From positions 1,445,506 to 1,509,505 of the forward strand of contig KK106987.1 of assembly GCA_000611775.1 (NCBI GenBank): DNA of 64,000 nucleotides, in the 5' to 3' direction. The translations under genes were made by a program, and so were the position numbers. Position 1 is the first letter of the stretch. Every line of letters starts with the position of its first letter. The notes beneath the pieces are model-generated. The model saw only the letters and a program-made list of their open reading frames with translations, had not been told where the DNA came from and ran no database searches. This stretch comes from Umbilicaria muhlenbergii. Taxonomy: Eukaryota; Ascomycota; Lecanoromycetes; Umbilicariales; Umbilicariaceae. Of this stretch, positions 23,301 through 36,420 are shown one piece after another.

Positions 23301-24939
23301 CTTTTGATGATGATGTGTTTGCTCATTTATCATAACAGGTTCTTTTAACTCAACTGCTTCATGAGCTTTCAGGTTTTTATATGACTTAAGTTGACTGATA
23401 CACATCTGTATAACTTAAAAGATGTAGTTGCAGAGGGTTATGTTATCAGTGTTTTCAGAGTCATCAACACACACAACTCAATGCCTTTCTGAATAAATTA
23501 TTTTAGTTCAACTGTTTCATGAACATTAAGAGAATAAGAATTAATTTAATATCAAGATCATGCAGAGCTTATCATGCAGATATAATGATTAAAAGATTAA
23601 TTTTAAGAAGTCATTAAGTGATGAGCAAAACTACATATGTGAATGTTGCAGAATTAGCTAAACGCGCTAAACTCAATCAGAAGTTAATATAAATTGCTTA
23701 ATCTTATCATGTTTTTAACACTGAGGCCGTGGTTATACCACTGAGTATTTAATTTGATGAAAGAATTACAGATCAGAGTTTAACATCTGATATAATGTAA
23801 AGAATTTAAAGAATGTGAAAGACTTAATCAGAGAGTATGAAGAACATATTATTAAAGAGTAAAATAAAACATTACTTTAAATCAATGAAGTGATGACTTT
23901 TCTTTGTCACTGATAAATTATTATGATCATATCATAATTTTTATGATCATATTATAACTTAATTAAGATTAGCATAGTTTAAATCATATATAACAAGCTT
24001 TAAGACTGTTAAAAAGAATTAACCTTCTTATAAATTAATATTTAAAACATGTTTCACAGCTTATAACTTTTTTAAGTATTAAAGTTTTTTATCATAACTG
24101 TTTTAATAATATTTATTTTATTAAGTAACTGAGTAATATTATTAAATAATTTATTAAAAAATATTAAAATCTTCTTAATTTTATGCTGCTCAAAGCAAGT
24201 AATTAAAGATAATTTAAATAATTTAACAAATCTCAAGTTGCTTAAGTATTTTATTTAATATAGTTAATTATTATACTTTGTGAGTAAAAGTTTTAAAGTT
24301 AAGTGTCAAGTATTAAAAGTATTAATAATTGCTTAATTTAATTAAATATTTAAATTATAACTTAATTTTAATATTCTTGTACTTGCAGAGTGATAATAAA
24401 ATTTTATAAATATGAATAAAAGCCCTGTTAAGGTTTGAGATAAAATGTTCAGTGATTTAACTTCTTAAAATGACTTAATTCTCTTTTAATAATGATTTCA
24501 GCAGATTTAATTATTAATAATTATCAGAAAACTCTTTTTTCTTTAATTATTAAAATATTTAATTTAAGAGTTGATGTTATAATAAGCTTAATCAGCAAGT
24601 AAATGAAGCTGAAACAACTTTAATTTTAATAAACAAAATGAGTGAAGATTATTTAACCTTGATTAATTTACTCACTCTGATTAAAGTGAGTAAAGGGAGT
24701 GAAATATAGATTACATCACTTATTATGAGCAGAAAGCTTATTTTTATTATATAAATAAACTCAACTTTTATGTAATTAAAAGCTTTATACTCAACTTAAT
24801 ATAATAATTATATATTATTAGTAATAATTTTAAATTTAATAACTTTAAGTACTTGATAAGCTTTTAAGTTTACTTAAAGATAACTTTATATAATTAAAAA
24901 TCAATGATTAATTATTACACTTTAAACATTGAAATCAGC
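23301..24939. other. AT-rich stretch, probably 5' non-coding part of Gy5
   Basis: Sequence is weakly repetitive at 23285-23520 (three variants of CAACTGCTTCATGAGCTTT) and becomes very AT-rich from about 23880. There is no credible ORF. The 5' LTR and leader of the Gy5 element should lie here, but its LTR ends cannot be fixed because the 3' LTR is not in the window. GTTAAGTATTAAAAGT-type words recur without a clear period. Confidence 0.4.
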
Positions 24940-26155
24940 TTATTATTTACTTTAAGTTAAAATAATAATTACCTCACAATGAAGCTTTTTTATTATCTTA
25001 ATAAAAAGTAGCCTGCATTTTTTTTTGACATAATTATAATTAAATCACTTAAGATAACTTTACCTGACTCTTTTAAGAGAGAATGCATCAAGTTTTAAAC
25101 TTACTCTCTTCAAGTTAACCTGTATATAAGATTTAATAACATGCAGTTTACAATAAAGCTTAATAAAGTATTTCATGCTATCATGTACCTTCATAATAAA
25201 GCTTTTACTTGAATGAAATCACACTTGAAGAATTATTTAAATAATGATTTAATAAAACAAGAAGATAAAATCAAAAGAGTATTTAAATTTTTAATAATTT
25301 TTAAGAATATAATAATAAGAGTCTTCAAGAATATTAATGAAAAACATATTATAAAAAAGCAATTATATCACTTTACTCAAAAAGGATTCATCATTAAATA
25401 TATAATAAAATTTCAGCATATTGCTGTGTTAATTAACTGAGGAGACAGCACTCTTACTTTTTAATTTCATTAAAAACTGAAAAAAGAGGTAAAGAATGAG
25501 ATTACATAATTAAAGTGATTAAAAAATCTAAAAACAATAATTAATTAAATAATACACATCAACAACTGTTAATATGAATAACAGTTGAAAAAGAAAGAAT
25601 ATTTTCATATAATAATTATGAAAAAAACTTATAAAAAACATCATCACAAGAAGCACTTCTTAAATAAATTATATTATGATTTAAAATTAATAAAACTCAA
25701 CATAACATAGTTAAAGAAAATTAAGAAGAAAGAAAAATATTATAATTATAATAAAATAAAATATTTCATTAAAGATTATCATAAATCAAAACAAATACAG
25801 TCATTTTCAGAAAAGTATATTAAAACAACACTGAAATATTTTCAAGCTATACAGTTAATGAATAACTCAAGAGAAACCTCACACAATGTTATATTATAAA
25901 TTAAATATTATAATAACAACTGCTTTACTTACCTGAGTGAGAAACAAGGCTCAAGATAATACTCATACACATTAAAAAAATACTTTACATGATATAAACA
26001 ACATTAGCTGAAGAAAGTGATGATGAAGATTTTAAATAAAATAAAGACTTTATTAGAAGTAAAACTGAAGAACTGATCAAAATAAAAAAATTCATAATAA
26101 CACTGTCAGTAAAGTTTACTCAAAAGTGAAATGAGAAAATAAATTAAATCATGAG

Positions 26156-26660
26156 TATTCTTGTCACTGTGAACCTGAATGTCTTCAACTGAGTTTATCA
26201 AGTAGTGCAGGAAATCCTGCAGTGAATTGTAACAGGTGATGTCATAGTGATGAGGATAGTACAATCATTCAATGAACTATACCAACATTCATCTAATCAC
26301 GGCGCTTGGTTCAATGAACTACTGGTCACATGTAGACTTGAATAAGCTAGAAGGCAGAAGACCTATGAGATTGCATTTGATACATGAGTTGAGCATGAGC
26401 TCCTAACTATGAATCTACCTGTGATTATATAGTACTTTAGGAGACTCATGTGTGACTGTACTGTTCTACGTGTGTAATCTTACTGCTCAGGGTGCTCATG
26501 CCCTGAGCATCATGAGCGGTAGGGTGCTTGAGGTGCTCATGCTCTGAGCATCATGAGTGATAGGGTGCTCAAGGTGCTCATGCTCTGAGCATCATGAGCG
26601 GTACCACATGTACGCCTGCTACGCGTACCAACCAGGTACCGTCTAGCGGGAGGTGTAACA
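26156..26660. mobile_element. candidate solo LTR, about 505 bp
   Basis: It is flanked on both sides by TGAG (26152-26155 and 26661-26664), a possible 4-bp target duplication. The right end is TGTAACA; the left end reads TATTCTTGTCAC, where TA could be a mutated TG. It keeps CpGs near its right end (TACGCGTACC, CTAGCGGG), unlike the Gy5 sequence around it. No coding capacity and no internal region. An unclassified short insertion is the alternative. Confidence 0.4.
26491..26603. repeat. three 41-bp repeats containing a palindrome-like GCTCATG/CATGAGC core
   Basis: GGTGCTCATGCYCTGAGCAT recurs at 26491, 26532 and 26573, period 41 bp, each followed by CATGAG. Each unit can fold on itself (GCTCATG with CATGAGC). 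One unit carries transition differences from the other two. Confidence 0.85.
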
Positions 26661-26673
26661 TGAGGAATACATA

Positions 26674-27112
26674 ATGTATCTCATGAGGCAACATCACATT
26701 ATAAACAACGCTGCACCCCCCCCCCCCCCCCTGAGGGGAAAAATCAGAATTTCATCAATTGAGCTGTAAATTTTGATCTAAATAAGGAACTTTGAAGCTT
26801 TATATTATAATTTATAACAGAGCTGTAGGATTTTATTCATTTCAGCATCTCTGAGGCTGCTTTTGTTGTGATAATTACAATTTTCACAGTTTGCTTCTTC
26901 TTTTTATCCTGCAGCTGTTTTAACTTTTTAACTTGTGTCTTTAACTGCTTTCTGAATTTGTAAGAGTGTTATTATAAGTTTTAATGATTTTCAGAATACA
27001 CACTTCTTTCTTCATTGAATGCATGCAATTATAATGAAGAAATGAGTAATCTCAATAGTTGAGGAGGAGGTGCAGCATTACTTATAATGTAATGTTGCCT
27101 CATGAACTACAT
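26674..27112. mobile_element. MITE, 439 bp, 44-bp terminal inverted repeats, TA target duplication
   Basis: The left end starts ATGTATCTCATGAGGCAACA; the reverse of the right end starts ATGTAGTTCATGAGGCAACA. The inverted repeats match at 38 of 44 positions, counted by eye, and five of the six mismatches are transitions. Both sides are bounded by TA (26672-26673 and 27113-27114), the hallmark of the Tc1/mariner/pogo superfamily; fungal Fot1-like elements belong there. There is no transposase ORF, so it is non-autonomous. A 16-C run (26716-26731) follows the left repeat directly. It sits inside Gy5, a few bases from the candidate solo LTR. Confidence 0.75.
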
Positions 27113-30100
27113 TATTAAGAAAAGCTGAAAATTTTAAAAGTTACTGTTAACAAAATAATTAAACAAGTGAAAAAGTAAGCACTAAAGTACAAGATTAACT
27201 TTGTGAAAGTTTATAAAAAAGTGTTTTAAACTCTTTATTAATAGAAAAACTTTATGATATTCTTAAATAACCTCATAAGAATTGAGAATATAACTCAACA
27301 ATAACTCAGAAATGCATCAAAAGAAGTTTATTATAAAAACATACTTTAAAAACATTCATTAATAAGAAGTCACTTTATAATATAAGAAGAACATATTACT
27401 CCTGATAAAGATTATATCTTTAAAGAGTTATAAATAAAAGTATAAATAGTATAAACAAAATTTAAGCAGAGAGACTTAAAATAATACTTCATAATATGAG
27501 TTGATTTTGAGAAATTTCAATATATTAAATTTCTTTCAAAAAAAGAATAAGCTCTTGCAGTAATGATTAACTGTTAATGCTTAATCTTAAACCTTTAAAT
27601 AATCAGTCTTTTGAAAATAACAACAGGATAACTTTATATGCAATTAAATCTCATAAAGCATACTTTATAATTGAAGCAAAGTTAACACAGTATGAGATTA
27701 AAGTCATAATTAACTCAGAAGCCTCAGGTGACTTCATGTTATTAAAATTTTTAATTAAAATAAAAGAGAAATTAGTGAAGAAAGTAGTTTTCATATCTTT
27801 AAAAATGATTAATAACATATCAGTCATTTATAATAATGAATAAATAACTTATAAAGTTATCATAAAGTTAAAAATAAAAACATATTTAGAAAAGATAACT
27901 TTAAATATCATTAAGATATTAAAATATAATATTATACTAAACATATCTTGACTGAGAGAGGTAACTCAAGTATTAATTAAAATACTCAATAACTTAATTT
28001 CAATTAAAACTGAGATTACTCTCAGAAGAGTTAATAAAGAATATAATAAAAATATAATTTATTTATCACTACAGAAATCACAGTATCTGATGAGTACTGA
28101 GACTTCACAAAATTATTTAAAGAAGAAACAAAGTTAAATATCTTATTAAGCATTAATTTTGAGATTATGAAATATCATTTATAAAAGGAAAAACACTCTT
28201 CAAGAAGATAATATATTTATTATTCACAGAAAAACTTAACACTCTACAGAAATACATAAAAGAAAATCAGCAAAAAGGTTTTATAAGAGAATTATAATCA
28301 TTAATAAAATACCTCATATTATTTATACTTAAAAAGGATAAAACTCAGCACTTATATATCAATTATTAAAAGTTAAATAACATTATGATTAAGAATAACT
28401 ACTCATTATCATTAATATCAAAACTTCAAGATCAACTTTAAGAAATAAAATAATTCTTAAAGTTCAATATACTCAGAGTGTATAACAAGATATGTATCAA
28501 AAAAGATAATAAATGAAAAACAACTTTTTACATTCAGCTAAAATATTATGAGTATTTGATAATGTCATTTGAACTTATCAACGCATCAGTAATATTTTAA
28601 ATATTTATTAATGATACACTTTAACAATATCTTAACATTTTCATAATAATATACTTGAATAATATCCTTATATACTTGAAAATAATAAAAAAACACTAAA
28701 GAATATTAACCTTTGAGTGAAATTCAAAAGAAATTAATTTTATATATAAGAAGTGAAGTTTTTAAAGTATATAATTACACTTGAAGAACTTAAGATAAAT
28801 TTAGTAAAGATTTAAATTATTAAAGAATAATTGAAATCAATAATAATTAAAGAAGATTAAGCTTTTTTAAGATTTATAAACTTTTATTAACAATTTATTA
28901 AGTAATATTTGAAGGTAGCTGCATCAATAATAAATTTTATGAAAAAGAACTCATCATTTAAATAAACAAAAGAAGCTCAGAATGTGTTTTAATGCTTAAA
29001 AAAAGTATTCATATTTAAATTAATACTGCAAATATTTAATTCAGTTAAAGAAATAACAGTTAAAATAAATACCTCTGACAAAGTAATTAAAACATGCATT
29101 AATCAATTAAAAGAGAAAAGACTGCATTCAGTAATTTTTTACTTTAAAAAGTTTACAGGATCAAAGCTGAACTATAAGATATATAATAAAAAGCTGTTAA
29201 TAATTATGAAAGCTTTTAAGCAGTAAAGAGTATACTTAAAAGAGATTAAACATATAATCAAGATTTACACTGATAATAAAAACTTTTTATACTTTATCAT
29301 GATCAGAATCCTAAATCACAGATAAGTGTAATAATCAGAGAAATTATCCTCATATAACTTTTAAATAATTTATCAAAAAGGAAATCAGAACAATAAAGTT
29401 GATGTGTTAAATTAATAAGTTAATTACTTTCAAGAAGAAGGAAAAACTGAAGAAGTCATATTTAATAATAATAACAACATATTACAATATAACTGAGCTT
29501 TGAAAGTCAGTAGCTTTAAACTTTATAATTAAGTTTTTAAAATTTAAGGACTTATTAATCAAAGCTGTTTACAACTTTATATTAATTATTATAAACAAGT
29601 TAACAAAGTACAGTAAGTTCATATTATATAATAAAGTAATCACAGCAGAACAGTTAATCTACATATTTTTAAAAATAATTATCACAGAACACAGCATATT
29701 TGAAAAATTTATATTAAATTAAAACAAGTTGTTTATATTTAAGTTTTAAAAATCTCTTATGAATATATTGAGAATATATCACATGCTATTAATAACTCAT
29801 CATTCACAGATAAATAAATAAACTGAATAATTAAATTAAATATTAAAACAGTACTTACAGTGTTATATTAATTATTATAAAGATAACTGAGTGACTTTAT
29901 TATTAATTACACAATTAATATACAATATCTTAAAAGTTATTACAACAGAGTGCTCATTATTTTATGTTAATTACAAATTTTATTCAGATGTAACAAGAGA
30001 ACTAAAAGAATTATAACTTATAATAAATTAATTATAAATAAACATCAAATTACTTAAAATAATACTTAAGTAATTAACAGAGAATATTATGTTTCTATTA

Positions 30101-30692
30101 TAATAATCAGCAGTATATTATAATAAGAAAAAGATGTACTTTTAAGAAAAGAGATAAAATATATCTTCTTCAGAAAAATATCAAAATAACAAAATTAAAC
30201 ATGAAATTAAATTATATAAAATTGAGACCTTTTAAAATATCAAAGATAAAGGGAAAGAATAATTATGAACTTCAATTATTAAATGAAATAAAAATATATT
30301 CAGTATTTCATATTTTCCTGCTAAAATCAGTACATTTAAAAATATCAGTACAGTTGTATTCATTAAATCTTAACAATGAGCAAGATTAAAAATATGAGGT
30401 TGAAAAAGTTTTAAATACACAAGAAATTAATGATCAACTTCATTATTTAATAAAGTGAAAAGGGTATAAGGATACTAAAATAATATAAAAGTTATAAAAA
30501 AGCCTCAACTCTTTAAAGTCTTTTCAACAGTTTTATAAGTAAAATTTAAGTTTTCTCAGAAAAACAGAGTCAGCATGACATCCTTATTATTAAATGAAAG
30601 CAAAGAGTTAATTTTAAAAATGTTAAACTTTGAAGTAGTAATACTCTTCACTTTTAACTCATTAATATTGTGAAGCTTGATATAAATCAACT

Positions 30693-30896
30693 TGTCAGGT
30701 TTAAACCTGAATGTTGTATTGAATTGAATAACTGAATGAGTTAGCAGTAATTAAATTAATGAGTTTAATGTGTATATAAAAACTTTAATCTTCATGCTCT
30801 TTTCTTTTTTTGCTTCTTAAATTAGAATTCTTCTCTGTAGCTAAATATTAACTGTTAAAACACATGCATTAATTCATAATCTGCATAATTTTGATA
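30693..30896 (+). repeat. Gy2 5' LTR (copy 3)
   Basis: It begins TGTCAGG, spans 204 bp and aligns to the copy 2 LTR. It is followed by the same TTTTAATCTCTTTTTTTATC leader. Confidence 0.8.
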
Positions 30897-33800
30897 TAAT
30901 TTTAATCTCTTTTTTTATCTTCTGCTGCAAGGCATTTTGAATGAATTCTGAATTAAGATTTTCAGTAAATCAGAACCAGAACCAGAATCAGAATTAAAAT
31001 TAAAATCAGAATTAAAAATTAATCATGATGATCAGAGAAACTGATAATGAAGTTTATTCATGAATTAAAAAGTCTTTATTGACTTCTGTGAATGATGAAC
31101 AATTCATTCTGAATGAAAATCTGATTGATCAGATTTTGACAGCTCTAACTGCAGAGATCTTGATTAATCTTTTACAAGAACATTTCTCTGAAGTAATGAT
31201 AACTCTCTGATAATTAATCATCAATCATGAGCAGTCCCTGAATAAAATTAATATTATTTTAAAGGCACATGAAGAACTACAAGTAAACTATGAAAGAATA
31301 AAGGATAAGAACAAGAAACTGAAGAAAAAAGTCATTAAATAAGTTGATGTGATAACATACCTTGAATAAAGAATCATAATCATTTATATAAGTACCCTCT
31401 GACCTGATTCTCCTCAACTCACAGTTAAAAAATTATTAAGATTATTAAAGCTTTCTGATCTGCTGATGTTCTTCAGTGACTGTTTAAAATATAATAAATG
31501 AGTAATAAAGATCAGAAACTACTTACTAATAATGAATGAATAATAACTTACTAAACAGATGAAAATAATATACATGAAAACAAAAGTTGAGAATGACTCT
31601 GTTAAGCACATAAGACCTTAAATGAATTCAGCATCTTGAATAATTTATTTTAATATTAATAAACTGTTAAAACACTTGACCTGAATTTATAAAGATTAGA
31701 TTAAAAATGTATCATCACTGATGAATTTCACAAGCTTTATTAAGAATTTAAAGATTTCTCATCCTTTTGAGTTGATTTTTAATGATATATTACTGAATTG
31801 AATGAGTTTCTTGATTCATATTGAATAGAAGAACTTCTGAACAAGGTTAATAATGTCATTCAATGACAGTTAAACACTGATGATGATAAACTTGAAGATC
31901 TTTATGAACTTATCAAGTGCTGTCAGTAAATCAATCAGACTTTATGACTGCTTGACACAAAAAAGATTATTAAACTTCAACTGAATTAAACACTCCTCTT
32001 CACAAGTCAAACTCATACAAGGATTGAATATTTCATTAAGATCTTAAAATCAACTATCTGAACAATCACTAAGTCAGTTCCCTGAATACTGAACTAAACA
32101 TCACACTCAGACGCCGTCAAAGAACAACAGATAAAAAAAGAATATTATTTTAAATATAATGAACAGAGATACCTTGCCTTAAATTATTTAAACAAGAACA
32201 AAAAGAAAGAGACTTCAGCATTAAGACATGTGTAATGAATCATATTCAACTCTGATTCTGATTCTGAATCAGATTCAGGAAAAGGCGTTTTCCTATTAAA
32301 GTCATGATAAAGAACAATGATAATCCTCTTGTAATATCAACATTAATGATCAGTGAAGACATTCTGTTTATCTGAACATCATTTAAAGTGAATTGCAAGC
32401 TCACTTTGAATGAGATTAAGCTATGAGTCAAGGCTTTACTTGATACTGAGTTAATTGAATATGCATTCATTAATGTCAACTTGACAAAGACTCTGATTGA
32501 ATAATCTGAAATTGAGGCAGTATCACTGCTAAAGCCTTGAACCCTACATGATTTTCAGAAAAAGACAGTGAGATGAGTTATACACATGATTTATTCAATT
32601 ATGAAGATCTGTGATCATTCTCAGTGACTCACTCTCATGATGATTGTAGACATAAAAGATCTCAGTATTATACTGAGACTCTCTTGAATGAATCACACTC
32701 AGATTAATCAACCCTGTGAACCAGGTAGTGATTTTTTCACTGAATGAATGAGTTAAACTGAACAACTAAACACTGAATGAATGAACAAATCAAATGATTG
32801 AACCTGAATCAAATGACTGAAGTGAATCACTGAAAACCTATCAGATTCTGAAGAAATTCATCACAAAAGCAGATTCTGAACCAGCCTCTGTATTAAAAAG
32901 TAATAACCCTCACATGCAGTTAATATCAAGATAATTGATGCTGCATCATTTACATTAAATATGAAGAAAGATAATGAAGTTTTTGCTGTTTTTATTCAAC
33001 AGATCAAGGAAGCATTAAATTTTAAACTGAAATTAAATAAATTAAATATCAAAGTGATTTTCTCTTCTGAATATCATGATTTGATTAATGTCTTCTTTAA
33101 AAAGACTGTTAATGAGCTTCCTCTGCACTGACTTTATGATCACAAGATTATTCTGAAAAGTGAATGAACTTTAAAATACACTCTCTTATACAACATGTCA
33201 CATGAAGAACTGATAGCAGTGAAGAACTACATAAGAGACAAGTTAAACAACTTGCAAAAGAATTTCATTGAAGTCAGTTGATCATCAGTAACCTCATTGA
33301 TTCTGTTTATATGAAAGAAAGACAGGTCTTCATAACTGTGCATTAATTATTGAAAGTTGAATTTAATTATGAAGAAAGATCAATACCTGTTGCCTTTAAT
33401 TAAAAAAACCCTGGCTCAGATTTTAAAAGTAAAATACTTCATCAAGATTGATATACAACAGGTATTTCACTGTATATAAATAAATCCTGAATCTGAAGAC
33501 CTGATAATTTTTTGAATAAGACATGATTCTTATAAATATAAGATCTTGCCTTTCAGACTTATTAACAAATCAGTCACCTTTCAGCACTTTATTAATGACA
33601 TATTATTCAATTTATTGAACACATGTTGTATAACATATTTAAATAATATCCTGATCTATTCAGAGTTTTTATCTGAACACTAAACTCATGTTTGAACTGT
33701 TCTAAAGTGACTGAGAAAGGCAAATTTACAAACTGAAATCAAAAAGTATGAATTTCACAAGATTGAAACTCAATACTTAAAACTGATCATAAGACGTCAT

Positions 33801-35249
33801 GACATCTGAGTAAACTCTGAAAAGATCACAGTTATAAAGACTTGAGAAGTGCTTATTAATTTAAAACAGTTACAGGCATTCTTAAGTTTTTGTAACTTTT
33901 ACTGATGATTTATAAAGGAATATTTCAAAATTACAAAGCTTTTAATCAGATTAACAGGCAAGAACATACTTTTTAATATGTAAATTGAACAATGCCTTTA
34001 AGCCTTCAAGGAACTGAAGAATTGATTGACATAAACATTAATACTGAGACACTTTAACTGAATTTAAACATGTTACCTTGAATGTAACTCCTCAGATTTA
34101 ATATCAGTGAGTGTCTTATTTTAAAAAAATGATCAAGAACTACTGCATCCTGTAGCATTCTTTTCAAAGAAGCTTATATCAGCTGAATGTAATTATGAGA
34201 TTTATGACAAAGAATTGTTGATCATTTAAAGTTTAAAGAAATGACATGCTGAATTGACAGAAATAAAGAACTCAATTTAAATCTTAATAAATCATAAAGC
34301 CTTGAAGTATTTTATAATGATCAAGAGACTGACTCACAGACAAGTCAAATGAGTTGAATTTTTTTCATAATTCAACTTTGTGATCACCTACTGAACAGGC
34401 AAGGAAAATGAAAAGGTGAATGCACTCATTAAACACTCAGATGATCAACTAAAGAAGAATGAAAATGATGAGTGATTATGATATTAATCTTAAATCATGC
34501 TACTGAGTCACTGTTTAGACTCAGGCATCATTATTAAATAAAAGAAAAAAGCTCCTCATCTTTTAAAATCAGCTTTGAATAAATCAGCCCTGAATAAATC
34601 AGCTGAACAGGCTCTGAATGAAACTTTAAATGAGTTGATTACTCATTATGTGAAAGCAGATGATTTCTATCAGGAAGTCATAAGTTTATTGTAAATTAAA
34701 GCAAGACATTCAATCAAAATCTCTCTCAATAACTGTACTGAAGATGCAAATAGTCAATTACTGTATCAAGAACAGGTATGAGTCTCAGGAATTAATAATG
34801 ATTTAAATGAAAATAAATTATGACTTCAACTGATTCAAGAAGCACATGAACAATCAGTTGCAGAACATATAAAATATCAAAAGACATTAAAAATACTTAC
34901 ATGATTTTATTATTGACCCTGAATGAATTAAATAATCAGTGACTTTGTTTGAAATTGTCATATCTGCTGCTGAACAAAGAACATGAATGAGTGATATCAA
35001 GAAGCTCTGAAATCACTTTTAATTTTAAATCATTCATGACAAGATATTTTATTCAACTTGATTATCAGATTACTTGAAAGTGAAGAATTCAACATAATCC
35101 TGACAGTCATTTGCAGATTAATCAAGAAGAGACATTATATTTCTTATTCAACAGATAAGAATGAGGAAACATTAATAAAATACATTATAAAATTATTACT
35201 TCACAATGTATGAAGATTTCATGACTTATCACAAACAATAACATCAGAT

Positions 35250-35379
35250 CACGGTGAAAGGGTGATTTCAGGCAATAATGATTGAACAGTTTGATTGCTT
35301 AAATATGCTTGAGGTGTTGTTTTAATGAGGAGAAATTCTAGCTAATAAGCAGGTGACTGACTAATCCCTTCACAACAAG
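35250..35379. mobile_element. short insertion with imperfect terminal inverted repeats
   Basis: The other Gy2 copies read directly through this point (for example 45800-45830). Here about 130 bp intervene. The left end has GGTGAAAGGGTGATT and the reverse of the right end has TGTGAAGGGATTAG, an imperfect inverted match. TCAC precedes and follows it. It is probably a tiny MITE, with no coding capacity. Confidence 0.45.
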
Positions 35380-36420
35380 TCACAATTTATCACATTACTG
35401 TGAAAACACCTGTGTGAATGACTTTAAATCAGATTAAAACCTTCAACCACTTTTCATCCTGAGACAGATGAGCAGTCTGAAAATGTAAATGCAAATGTTG
35501 AACACTACCTTAAAGCATTTGTGAACTATCAGCAAGATGACTGAGTTAAATAATAATTAATGACTGAGTTTACAGTCAATAATGCAGATTCTGACTTCAT
35601 CAAAGTTTCATCATTCTTCATGAATAAAGGATATCACTCTTGAATGAATTTTAATCTTAAATGATTGATCACCTTACCTCTGCTGACAAGAGAATGAATT
35701 CTGAAGGAAAAAGCTGATTTCATAATAAATCATATGAAAGTTTTACATGTGATGTTATAAGAGAACATGACAGCAGCACAACTTCAGTAAAAAAACTTCA
35801 CAAACAGAATTTGAATATTAATTTCAGCATATCAAGTAAAAGATCTGATATGATTGTCAACAAAAAACATTTAAACAACTCACTTGTTTAAAAAGTTGAA
35901 TCACAAGAATGAAGGACCTTTTTAAATCAAGAAGAAAGTATTAACTTAAACATATAAACTTAAACTGCTTAAATTAATGAAAATATATTCTGTATTTCAC
36001 ACCTTCTTATTATGACTTGCTGTGAATAATTTTTTACTTAAATAAATTGAGTCATCACTGTTACCTGTAATAACTGAACAGGCTGAACTGAAATGAGAAG
36101 TTGAACAAATTAATGATAACTGTTGATGAAAAAACAGATTACAGTATAAAGTGATGTGAAAAAAATACTCACCTGATAAAACTTAATATAACACTGATGA
36201 ATTTGAACACTCACCTGAACTGAAAGAGGCATTTCATGAAAGGTACTCAAATAAGCTGACTGAATCACTAAATACATCAACAATAAAGCAGAAAAGTGAA
36301 TAATCAGCTCACAGAGCTCATTAAATAAAGAGAAAAATAATGTCAAGTTTACATCTGAATATTATACTGAACTGAATAACTGAATGAGTTAATGATGATT
36401 AAATTAGTGAGTTTAGTGTG

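Larger units (their letters stand above)
24940..30692 (+). mobile_element. Ty3/Gypsy chromovirus-like element Gy5, very AT-rich
   Basis: The domain order is clear despite extreme AT bias: gag (about 24940-26155; the open stretch 25213-25440 contains LYHFTQKGFIIKYIIKFQ, typical of retrotransposon gag), protease (about 27560-27850, with INSEASGDFM), RT (about 28180-28790), RNase H (about 29000-29420), integrase (about 29500-30200), the GPY/F-like tail (30201-30389, with NYELQL and SVFHIFLL) and a chromodomain (about 30385-30600, near NDQLHYLIKW). A candidate solo LTR and a MITE interrupt it at 26156-27114. Gy2 copy 3 cuts its 3' end. It is more AT-rich than all other elements here, suggesting the oldest or most heavily mutated insertion. 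It is a broken fossil with dozens of changes. Confidence 0.75.
30693..36420 (+). mobile_element. Ty3/Gypsy element Gy2, copy 3
   Basis: 5' LTR 30693-30896, gag with coiled-coil start (about 31020-32000), knuckle region (near 32110-32180), protease (about 32270-32690), short TGAA linker (32740-32830), RT (about 33040-33840), RNase H (about 34080-34440), Leu-Asn-Lys-Ser repeat linker (34558-34630), integrase (about 34870-35700), chromodomain-like tail and a partial 3' LTR (36341-36420) cut by the LTR of Gy4. A short insertion lies at about 35250-35379. It inserted into the 3' end of Gy5. It is a broken fossil with dozens of changes. Confidence 0.85.

Noticed and set aside
26491-26603. CRISPR-like array
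   Set aside because: There are only three units, the 10-bp intervals between conserved blocks are themselves repeated rather than unique spacers, and the context is a eukaryotic transposon.
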